64,000 bases of DNA, from NCBI GenBank assembly GCA_015039365.1, contig WION01000174.1, positions 46,982-110,981 on the forward strand, given 5' to 3'. The translations under genes were made by a program, and so were the position numbers. This document shows, piece by piece, positions 54,142-64,000 of the stretch (within the stretch, counting starts at the first letter, position 1; each line of letters starts with the position of its first letter). This DNA comes from Amanita rubescens (lineage: Eukaryota > Basidiomycota > Agaricomycetes > Agaricales > Amanitaceae). Under the pieces are notes generated by a model. That model worked only from the letters and a program-made list of their open reading frames with translations, was not told the DNA's origin and did no database searches.

Positions 54142-54556
54142 GGCGGCTAAAAAAATGGGAACGATAGAAATACGATGTGGGTAGCTTTGTTTGGTTCTCT
54201 GGCAGTGTGACTCGTCAGCAGAAGACCTCACGGCTCCGTAGCATAGGGCACTCGTACTTTACGCGCCCGCGACAAAGGTATTTGAGTATAAGTTGTCTAG
54301 GATGCAAGGCAAGAGCGTACGTACCCTGTGGTGATGCGCTTTCAAGAAAGCCTGAAGAAGTGCCGCCAAAGCCAATCAATGTCTATCAAAGGATTATGTA
54401 ATTGTGATTTATTTACGGAGTTTAGGTAAAGAAACCACATAGGAGCTATGGCTACAAAATAACGAAAGATGGTACAATAAAGAGAAACCCACATGGAAAA
54501 AGAGATTACAGAAAGTGTTTAGAGTATCCAGAATGATTCATAAATAAATGAGTCTA
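54142..54556. other. SUMO promoter and 3' flank of the BAR-like gene
   Basis: 415 bases between two minus-strand genes. An AATAAA-like signal (TTTATT on the plus strand at 54409) may serve the SUMO side or be chance. No gene. Confidence 0.4.
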
Positions 54557-57500
54557 TTACCCCTTCTTCAGTGGCGTCGATGACACCCTGCTCAACAGCC
54601 TCTTCGCGTTGGCATACTCCTCATCTTCGTCACTCGAGTACTCCCAAAGGTCCAGAGGCACATCCTCGCTTCTCCTTTTGCTCGACCGCCCGTTGGTCTT
54701 CGTTCCACTCTCGCTACGAGGCTGCTTCGCGCTCCATACTGCCTTTGGTGGAATTATACCATTCTTCTCGCGCGTTTCGTCGTCATCATAAATAATAGGC
54801 GGCGATGGCGAAAATGTTGGCTGGAGAGACACTCGAACGCTCTTTCTCCTCTGTGGAGTGCTGTTTGAAGATAAAACAGACGCGGGCGGAGGCGAGAGCA
54901 TTCTAGCTTCTGCATCGGCCTCGTGCTTCTTGTCCGCCACTTGAACATTGACATCCTTCGTCACAGGTCCAGACTCGGGTGCTACAAAAGGATCCTCGAG
55001 GGGTACTTCCCTCCCCGTCTCATATGACGACACAGATGCTGCATCGTCAGTATCATGCCCCTTCCTCCCCACTTGTTCATTAGACGCGGCAGGGGTAGGC
55101 AATGTTGCGCTAGCAGGGATTGAACCATTTCTGGTGACATGGTCGGAACCAGCCACAGGCGCGGGCGACGCACTCCGGCTATTTGGATTCCTCAATGCAC
55201 TCCTCAATGGCGACTGCGCTGGCCTCCTGCTGGGACTGGAACCCGCACCCGGGCCCAGTGACGTCCTCCCCTCCCTCTGCTTCTCTGGCGTAGAAGCCGG
55301 AGAGGCGGTGGTCGAGACTGTCATAGAGCCTGCTTCCCCGTCCGTCTGAGTACTTCCTTTCAACGATGTCCCCAACATGCCTTCTTTCCCCCATGCTTCT
55401 AACTCTTTTCTCCCTAGACTTTGGGGTGCCTTTGGGATGTATATCGCTGGCCCAGAAGGACCCGGTGGAGAAGCGGACCCTGATCCAGCGCGAAGCGTCA
55501 GAGTAGAGGAACCTGGCGATGTTGCATTTTCGCTTGACGCATGCTGATCCGGGAGAAGATTAGCCATAGAAAGATTCTTCTTCACTTTCAGTTTCTCCGT
55601 CGCATCCCTGTTCGCCCGCGCGACATCCTCGACGATACTCATCAGCGAGGTGTTTGCAGTGGCATCAGTGGTCGGCGTGAAGTGCAAGATTCCTGTGAAT
55701 CGCCTATAAGCACATTTTAAACCTCATAAAGCGAGAACCACACTTGCCCTTTCGTCCGTCGCCCAAGCTCCCATTCGAACCAGACCTTACGTGTCCAGTT
55801 GCATTTCCTGTTCCACTTCCTCCGCCCATTGACTTGTCGCCCAGTGATGCACGACGTTCCACCTGCACACGATTCGCAGATGGCTTCCTCTCAGCCGTTT
55901 TCGACACCACAGGTGCAGTCGCCGCACTCGTTATGCTTGAACTCCTTGACAACACACCCACACGCGGAGGCGGCTTAGAATTCGTTTGCGCGGGAGGAGT
56001 CAAAGAAACCGGGCGCTGCTTTACTTCTGCATCCTCCGCATTCCTAGAGGGCGAAGCGACGGGCGAAACAGGCGGCATACTCGAGCTCCGCTTCCTTGAC
56101 AATGGTCCAGTCCTTCTTCCCCTTCCTCTGGTCAACTTTCTTCGACGCGTTTCGTTATCACTTTCGGTGACCGTCGTATCTTTGTCCATTACCAAATTCC
56201 CATTGACGAACCTCAGGGAACCTCTATTGCCCTCCCCATCACTTGCCCTTCTCGTCTTTGCCGCTGATCTGGGTGGAGAGTTCAATCTAGCCACACTGTG
56301 AAGTTGCTTCTCATCCTCCGCATCCATCTTCCTCAAATTTCTTTCAGTCCTCATGTCCCACTTGTTCTTCTTCCCGCCAAAGAGGCCAGACGATCCTTCA
56401 TGCGTAGTCTGTCCCTCATCAACAGCGTTCTTCCGGTGATGCCCAAAAAGCCCTCTTAGACTCCCAAACAACGATCTACGTCGGTCTCGCTTAGAAGGCA
56501 ACTTCTCCGTATTATATTGCCTGCTTTTCTTGCCTTTGACAAAGCGAGGGTTATCGACAGCCGTCAGGCTCCCACCATCGTGGCCATCTTCACTAATGGA
56601 CTCTTTTTCGTCGTGCGAAGAGAAAATGCGTGCTTGTTCCAATTCTTCCTCAGTGATACGCCTAGACAATATGTGTCTGCGTATCTCGTTCGGTCGTTCC
56701 TCCGCGACGCGGGACCTAGGCATGCCATGTTCGTTCTGGCTCCTTACACTGACAGAGCTGGCCGAACGGAGGGGAGATACGTCGTGGCTCCCGTTGCTGG
56801 GAGGCGGAGAAGGCAAGAGGACCGCCACATGCATATCCATGTCAGCGATGGCGTGTGCCGGAGGGATGTTCATACTCGTGTAAATCGCATCATCGGGTTG
56901 CCTTCGCTGAAAACCGGGCGATTCTGATCGAAGCGGCTGACCGACCGAAACTGGCTCTGACGCCGACGGGTGAAAGGTGCTTAGAATAGACCTGGGAGCG
57001 GATAACGGAGGGGGGAGGTTGATTTGAGAAGCCGATTGAGAAGGACTGAGGGACGACAAATCAGAGGAAGGTCCTGACTTTGTCCCAGTGTTAATCGACG
57101 TCAAATTTGGTCTTCTGGATTCTGAAATGTCGCAAGCACCAACGAATTTGATTAGTATGGGTTGCGTGACAAATTAAACAATTGAAATGTCTTACGTTCC
57201 TCTGCCAGAGCAGTGAGCTGCTCGAGCGTTCCAAGGGCCTCTTTCCCAATCTCGCTCCACGCCCACCCGCATTCGACCATAGCTCGAAAGCGGACGTCGA
57301 GCCCAGCTTTGATGATGACGCACCGCCGGATCCCGAGTTCGTTTTCCTTCTCAGCAAGATGCGCCTCGCATGCCTGCAATTGAGACTGTGCATGGGAGAG
57401 TTTGGAATACCCCGGCACGCTTGACGAAAAATCGGATTTATTGGTGGCAAGAGAGGACGAGGAAGGGAATTGCTTTGCGCGCTGCAGGTTTCCCGTGCTC

Positions 57501-57895
57501 TGTCTATGTTTTGTAGCCTTGAGAAGTTTTGTAACACTGTAGACGAGTAATTTTAGCCGTGCAGAAGCAGGTCCGAGGAGAAGTACGTACAGAATCTCTC
57601 TGTCTCTGAAGATGTTCGACACTTCGTCCTCGAGCGTTTTGAGCGCCTTCAATTGCTCCCGCCACTCGTCAATGGAGGCAGCGTACCTTCTCAGAGCATC
57701 ATCTGCGCTTTCGAGAGAACCTGAGACCTTGAGAATGATATGGCTTGTGGGCGGCGCCGAAGCGGCAGCATAAGCGGAAAGCGAAGATATGCTAGCGCTT
57801 GCAGCTTCAAGAAAAGTATTAAAGTGTTTGCTGTGTTCCTTGTCCTGAGCGAGGAGGTTCGTCAGCAGACGAGCATCTGTAGGACGGTGGACCAT
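54557..57895 (-). CDS. BAR/IMD-like helical domain protein with long disordered tail
   Basis: Four exons: 57895-57591, 57536-57196, 57121-55748, 55692-54557; 3156 bases, 1051 residues. The first 215 residues are helical with heptad-like spacing (DKEHSKHFNTFLEAASASISSL, SADDALRRYAASIDEWREQLKALK, SKLSHAQSQLQACEAHLAEKENEL) and end in FRAMVECGWAWSEIGKEAL. This is the pattern of BAR/IMD-type membrane-curving domains of fungal proteins such as Ivy1-like ones; assignment is by pattern only. The remaining 830 residues are Ser/Pro/Arg-rich and disordered, with a basic RDRRRSLFGSLRGLFGHHRK patch, and end in an acidic WEYSSDEDEEYANAKRLL. The third intron begins GCAAGT, so it is a GC-AG intron. Likely acts at the plasma membrane or vacuole. 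Confidence 0.72.
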
Positions 57896-58548
57896 GGCAT
57901 GAGCATACTAGTGGAGCTATTTCAGGGTTGCGCTTAGCCATGCGCAAACTCCGAGGTCCCAGGCCAAGCGGTCGCATTTCAAATACGCTCATTCATAAGG
58001 ACACAATATACTGAATATGCTATATATCTGTGAACGACATGAACACTTTTACTACTGCTATAACGAGCAAGGTTACGATAAAAAAAATTGGTAAGATGAA
58101 GAGCAAGAAATATATCACAAGACGGAATGTGGAACTTCTATGTACTAGATCATTGGTGTATGTACATTACTTTTTGCGAGGCGCACCGCTTTGGCCCTTT
58201 TTCGCCGCCCAGGCAACACCGTATTTAACCGATTTTGAGGGGAGGGGCGCGCCTTCGTCAAAAGGATGAAAGCGGAGTTGAGAACAAATGTCGAGATCTT
58301 GATATTAAACTTTTACAATGACGATTACACGTCCAATACAACGGGCGAGAGGAGAGAAACCCGTTCGATTATGAAGACCGACGGCAATGATTAGGTGAAA
58401 TATTGAATACAGGTGCCCATTTTGATTACTTTTGATGCAATAGCGTAGTCTTCGTCATTTTTTTTTTGGAGTTACGCTGTCCAAGCTGGCGTACCACGCC
58501 ACGACTGGTAAGAGAAACTTCGAAACCCGGGTATCACGAGGAACATGT
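57896..58548. other. Intergenic region between two minus-strand genes
   Basis: Promoter of the BAR-like gene on the left, 3' flank of the Sfp1-like gene on the right. A T10 run lies at 58459-58468. A 79-codon plus-strand frame (58030-58269) is Lys-rich and unconvincing. Confidence 0.4.
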
Positions 58549-60930
58549 CTATGACATGTCCACTGCATTACTGTACACCACCTGCGGATGCATCATCTGC
58601 TGCTGCTGCTGCGGTTGTTGCTGAGTATGGATTTGTACAGCTTGAATGTGCGCGTACTGTTGGTACTGTTGCTGTTGCTGGCGTTGTAGCTGTGCAGCAT
58701 ATTGCTGGTGATATGCTGCAGCCAGCTGCTGTGCCTGAGCATGACCCTGATGCGGCGACAGCTGTTGCTGAGCACTAGCCTGGGGTGGGGTGAATGGTTG
58801 AGCGTGCGTAATGCCGACGGTGTTGACACTGACACTGGAATTTGTAGGCGAGTAATGGGCTCCTGGCTGTGGAAGGGGCTGAGGTGTTCCGGTCCGACTC
58901 GAGGCCCTGCTCACTGGCATGCTTGAGCTTCCACGAGCGACCAAGCTATTGACATGCGTGACTATTGGCCGTTTCACGTCCTTGTCGCCATCGGCACTCT
59001 GCTTCGAGCCAGAGGTCGACTGATTACGCTTTTGGCCCTGCAGACACTCATGCTGTCCACTGGCTAGCAGTGCGAGACCGACAGCTCCATGATCGCCCGA
59101 GTGTTGGTAGTGATACCTCAGCCCATTCATATTCTTGTATCGTCTTTGACAATCGCCGACGCCACAAGCAAAGGGCTTCATCCGCTTCTCTGCTTCCTTT
59201 TCCACTTCTCGCAACTCTGACTCTGAGATGTTGGACAAATCCAGAGCATCGTCCCCGTCTCCGACGTTGCCAAGGCTCATACTTCTCCCGAGCCCTGCTA
59301 GGCCAGAATCATCAGCTGCTCCACCGAGCTTCTCGCGCTCACGCTCACGATCTCGTCGCTTCCGCTCCAGGAGATCTTTTACGTGTTCAAGATCCTTCGG
59401 TGGAGCAAAGTTACAGCTTCCGTGAGTCATGTGATACTTCAGACCGTTGGCCTGCTTGTACGACTTGTTACAGTTGGGTTTAGGGCACTTGAACGGCTTG
59501 GAGAGAAGCAAGGACGAAGCGGGCCTGGAAAGTGTCGTCGAACCTGCGGCAGAGCTTGATCTGGAGCTGGAACGTCCAGAAGCGATGGAAGACGGGGGGG
59601 TCGTCCTACAAGGAGTCGCAGGGGCAGAAGATTGACAGAGCGCACGGGTTCCATACCCGCCCACAGATGGGCTGGGCACCCGGGAACCGTCAGGAGTACT
59701 AAGGGGCGTTGTACTTGCACTCGTCGAGAACAAGAGGGCGGGAGGCACACATTGACCTGCACTGTTGCCTTGGGTCGGTTGCTGATGCCAACTTGCCTGG
59801 ATGGCGCTAGCTTCATTCGCATCGTACTGTGCTCCAGGCATACATGCCGAGTAGTCACTCGCATAGCGTGCGTACGCGTTGAAAGCCTCTTCCGGGTTAC
59901 ACGGCTGGTTACCACAATACTGGGTATTCCTCTGAAACGCAGTCAAATTCAGATTGAGGTTGGGCCGCGTCGAGGTGCCGGTCGGTGAGGAGTGACGGGT
60001 AGATGGGGCCGTTGATGCAGCTGAAACATGAACACTAGGATCATATGACGACATCGGGGATGCCGGTTGTGATAGCGGATGAACACTTGAATGAGGTAGC
60101 GACAAGTGGGAGTTTGGCAAAGCATTCGGATAGGCGGACAGGGGCGTTGTGATGGGGGTATCAGGTGGCGTTGGCACTCCCGAAGAAGGGGAGGAGTGCG
60201 CTGTAGATGGATGCTGGAGTTGAGGGACTGACGTTGTCTCTAGATCAAGCTCAAGCTCCATATCATCAGGATCGAAGGGTGTCGGATATGTGTGCGCGTG
60301 AGCTGAAGACACTTGACTTGATCCGACGTGGGAAGGCTGATGAGTTGGCACCCGAGCGTTGGAGTGGTCAGCGTGGGTAGGTTGAGATGCGTACTGCATC
60401 TGCATCTGAGCCTGTGTATGAACCGAATTGTGGTTATATGCGCCGAAATGAACCTCCTCCAGATGCTCGACGAGGGCATGCATATCGTTGAGATGCAAAC
60501 CACAGCAAGTGTAATTGCGACACTGGGGGATGATTAGAGAGTTCAAGGGGAGGTAAGAAAGAAGCGCATATACTCACCAGTTCCCCTTCGCGGTCTGACA
60601 CGTTAAGTGCGTTAGCTAATGAACCACGGTCGCTGTCTATTGACGACGATGTTCTGGGGTATTTATGTTCACCATGCCTGGGGGAATGTTAGAGAAGGCT
60701 ACTCTCGAGCGAAGGGATCGAACTTACTCGAAGAAATGAGCAGAAGGAGAGCCAGCGATGAACCTGCTGGCGAAGGATCCCTGACGCCAGGAGATGGGAG
60801 AGCCGATGAAGTGTCTCGCATATGAGGCGGGATTAAAAGCGCCAGCGTCACCTGGGAATGAACCGTCGGCCATAGGATGGTCGTGGAAGGAATGAGAGGC
60901 GGGGAGTGCGATGGGCTGAGTGGTGGACAT
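58549..60930 (-). CDS. C2H2 zinc-finger transcription factor, Sfp1-like
   Basis: Three exons: 60930-60728, 60677-60578, 60522-58549; 2277 bases, 758 residues. One finger-like motif sits early (CRNYTCCGLHLNDMHALVEHLEEVHF). Two others lie in the C-terminal half: CPKPNCNKSYKQANGLKYHMTHGSC and CGVGDCQRRYKNMNGLRYHYQHSGDH, separated by a charged linker (LLERKRRDREREREKL). This split arrangement with N-GLKYH/N-GLRYH is typical of the Sfp1 family, which in yeast controls ribosomal-protein genes and cell size. A Ser/Pro/Thr-rich stretch lies between, and a Gln-rich C-terminus (QLQRQQQQQYQQYAHIQ) may be an activation region. The N-terminal exon (HDHPMADGSFPGDAG) lacks known motifs. Confidence 0.83.
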
Positions 60931-63446
60931 TGCAGAGCGATAGTAGTCAGGCTGTCCAATATGTAACCCTGTCGCTCCGCTCTTGTGACTGTCACGCCGG
61001 CTCCTTGATTAGCCGCCCCCCACCGAACCCGGCCCGAGCTGTTCGCAGTCCTCCGTGCGCCCTGCGACACGCTGCCAACCGTACGGCAACCCATACCATC
61101 GGCCATCCGTTTATTCCGAGTCGCTTTCCCTTCAACGCCTTGCACTGTATTGCTTTGTTGCTGCGAGCCTTCGTTGGCCCTGCCTCGCTTCATGCTGTGC
61201 TAATAACTCGGCCGCCGGGTCCATGGCCAATCATCCTCGCCGCGGCTCCGGCGGATCACGACCGCGGCCACCTGTAGGCCACAAACTGCCACAAACCGCC
61301 ATCGCCGCGCTTGGCCATGAGGAGGGCAGTGTCTGTCACACCCCCGTTCCTGACAAACCAAGAGGGCCACCGCGAATATACATCCCCGCTTGGCCTCCAC
61401 ATGGCCGCCACGGGCTGATCCGAACCGGTTTACGCTCTTTTGGTGGCATCCATGAGAGTCGTCCCACGCTAACGCTGATCATGTACCTCAGCCCTGTCCT
61501 TCAGTCTCCTATTAGATATCTCAAAGGTCCATACTATATATTCTACCTTCGTTAGACGCACGCCGGTACACCCCGTCTCGCCGGACACCGTCTCTCACCA
61601 GCCCAGGCTGAGAAAGACCCTGTTTCATGAACTCTCATAACTTCATTCTTGGATTTGCATGAGCCACGACATTTCCGACCCCCACTGCCTCGTGCCAGTC
61701 CTAACGGGCATACCTTGCCTTCTGATACAGCACGTTTTTCGACGCTAATCGCCGTCTCATTAAGAAATGCATTCTGAAGGCTATCAATAACCTCGAACGA
61801 ATTCAAGACACGAGGCTTCTCTATATACGCCGTTGCTTACTTCAAGCACAATTGGGTAACAAGGGTTCACATGCATAGTACCATCCACTCCTTTGTCATT
61901 AGATAGGGTAAGGCATGCGCAGGCGCACACATTCCCGAATCCTCGGATGCTTTCATTTGCCATAGTGGGTCGGCGATGTTCAATACGGTAATAACGAGCT
62001 TCTGAACATTACTTGACACCCGGTGTCCACAATGCCGGAAGACCCAGACTCTTTAAACATCCTTATTCATTCGACGTGTTCCTTGTGACTATTCCACCAA
62101 CAGACCACTTCATGACCCATCATTGCTGTTGTGGAATTCCACTTACCGGAGCTATTTCCACCTTAATCATAGAATCTGATCTAGACGATGATATGAACTC
62201 CATTCCGTTCTCTATCACCATCATAGCGCAGTTCGCATCCCTCATATGGAAAACAATCCACAGGACCCGCATCGCTGGCACGTAAAAATAGGGCCACACA
62301 CCTGACGCGGCCTGACGACAAACACGATACAACGCGTCTCGACTGCTTACTCTCACCACGGGTATATCGGGCTTCGCCTAGGGTTTTCGGCCGCCCGACC
62401 TTCTCCTACATCTGACATCAAATAACATCAAATTCCTTAGAATCTAGATAACAAATATCTTAGCGCCCCGCGATCATATTCTATAACCCGACCACCCCAG
62501 AGGTTGCCAACACAACAATTACTACATAACCACATTCAACACAAATATCTTACTTAACTCCCAGACATCAAGGCACGATGCGACATCTGAAACAACGCCC
62601 AAAGCGCCAGCACATCTCCGGGTTGACCGGTCCCGAGCGCTATACACGGGTCCCCAATTGTAATGCATGTGTAATCTGGATGGAAGAACGTCAAAGGTAG
62701 TAGGGTCGACTGGCGGTGGGCACAGAATAGACTATATCAATACATTCAAATCGATCAGGAACAATACTGTTCCGGGACTCGAAGCTCCTTCGAGGAAGGC
62801 TTAAATTCAATAGTACTGAGCACGGGACATCGTCCTTACGGAAGCTTGCCGTTGCTTTGTCCCGATCTATCACGATATATGATATCTTATCTGGTGACTC
62901 TCAGACGGTACAAACGACTTTACTCTCCTATTGACTTTGGTAGTTCCACATACTAATGGGTGGATTCGGAAAGCAGCATTTCTATCCACGTGTCCAAATT
63001 GCTGTAGAGGTATGATGTCAATAGCTTGTTCGCGGAGGGAAAATCCAGGGTCGATGGTGTACAAAGAGTACACTCATTTCAGTGGTTTATCGTCCCTTGT
63101 TGGCTCATAGATGTCTGTCGTAATCGCTACAAGAGCTTGAAACCCGCTGCGTACCTCAGCACACAATAATCAGACGTTGCTATGTATTGGAATATTGGCG
63201 ACTTCTCACTTGCATAATCACGCCACTGAGCTGTCATGATATACTATTTTGGAACGCCACGCAGCAATCTTCTCATGTCAGACAGACTGTGTTATAGTTG
63301 ATAGACAGTTGCGCTACCGATCGTCTGGAAACATTTCAGAACGCCGTACACGTCGGAAGTCCAGCGGGAGGTTCTTGTACTCTGAACGCACGACCGACGC
63401 GGACACGAGGGTCGTGTATTCGCGTCCATATGCATTGGGAATGCGT
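60931..63446. other. 2.5 kb stretch without a supported gene
   Basis: The left part is the promoter of the Sfp1-like gene. Beyond it only short frames of random composition on both strands. I looked for tRNA-like box sequences and for transposon ends and found none that convinced. GC content around 61000-61450 is higher than in the rest. Confidence 0.4.
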
Positions 63447-63976
63447 TCACGCGGTTGTTTTAATTGTTGGCGGCACACCGCATCGCGAGCGCAACGAGTG
63501 CCACCACATTTGGACGCCCAAGATGCATCTTGTAATGGAACGGAGCATCTCGTATGACGCAGGTGTGAAGAGCCGCAGTTTGGGTATTGTTAACTTGTTT
63601 TCATATAGGGTAAAGATTTGTCCTTGAAACGTAGGTGTCAAACAAAACCCCTGGATCATCGCTAATAGCACCTACTTGCGGTGGCGAGTTATTCACATAT
63701 GCAACCGAGTATACCTCTTTTGGACCGGACCGCGTCCCCATTTACGCCCATTGAACAGCATGCGTACTAAGTTCAAACTGTGAGCGCTGTGGGTGTGGAA
63801 ACGCTCGCTCTGTTCAAAACCAAAGACTGGCTGCGTGGTAGTGTGAGTCTCACCTTCATACTTCTGCATTCTCGACGACTGACAACGGAATTCCGCTGTT
63901 CCATTTGCGCCTGAAACGGCATGCTTCTTTGCATCTTGTGGAAGTAAGGATTACCCTGCGTCCATGCAGAAGTCAT
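63447..63976 (-). pseudogene. Possible decayed or partly resolved minus-strand gene
   Basis: The ATG at 63976 starts MTSAWTQGNPYFHKMQRSMP and runs to a good donor (AAG, then GTGAGA) near 63853. Downstream in another frame come GPKEVYSVAYVNNSPPQVGA and SDDPGVLFDTYV, and then, one frame off, GQIFTLYENKLTIPKLRLFTPASYEMLRSITRC. The pieces read like protein but need a frameshift to join. No family recognised. The gene could also extend differently if introns were missed. Confidence 0.25.
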
Positions 63977-64000
63977 CTAGATATATGGAGTAACACTCAC

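Overview
This is nuclear DNA of a filamentous basidiomycete. Genes are cut by many 45-60 base GT-AG introns, and the families present (IPC synthase, fungalysin, AlkB, SUMO, an Sfp1-like zinc-finger protein, 2-Cys peroxiredoxin) are fungal. Two neighbouring small secreted proteins end in ...LDELD. From memory, a C-terminal RSIDELD/DELD tail marks an effector-candidate family expanded in the root endophyte Serendipita (Piriformospora) indica, so I favour Sebacinales; no database search was possible. Exon structures given below were assembled by hand from splice sites and frame; for most genes every exon sum is a multiple of three.

Layout. 1-5 kb: a minus-strand Ty3-type LTR retroelement (RT, retropepsin, Gag, 5' LTR), abutting the 3' remnant of a second, plus-strand element with overlapping small ORFs and its own LTR. 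5-6.8 kb: a chymotrypsin-fold peptidase-like gene whose start was apparently lost beside that LTR. 6.9-15.2 kb: an accessory zone of gene fragments, an 811 bp hAT-type foldback element with an 8 bp target duplication, and an HNH-nuclease-type gene broken twice, by a 91 bp MITE just after its start codon and by a LINE. Both insertions keep their target duplications. 15.2-28 kb: two paralogous DUF4238-like/protein-kinase fusion genes in opposite orientation, bracketing an APH-like gene, a peroxiredoxin and a coiled-coil orphan, part of which is copied into the 8 kb graveyard.

30-40 kb is ordinary core genome: a C2-type zinc-finger protein, a SAP/AT-hook-like nuclear protein, AUR1 head-to-head with a methyltransferase, and a secreted fungalysin. 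40-45 kb holds low-complexity DNA and the tandemly duplicated DELD genes, one carrying a 27 bp (9 residue) coding repeat that multiplies the tail motif. 45-61 kb is again mostly housekeeping: an F-box/nucleotidyltransferase-like protein, a large membrane protein, an AlkB homologue, SUMO in five tiny exons, a BAR/IMD-like protein and an Sfp1-like transcription factor. 61-64 kb shows no convincing intact gene.

The most interesting points are the DELD pair with its motif amplification, the doubly inactivated HNH gene whose reading frame is still intact outside the insertions, the overlapping ORFs of the second retroelement, and the kinase-fusion pair.
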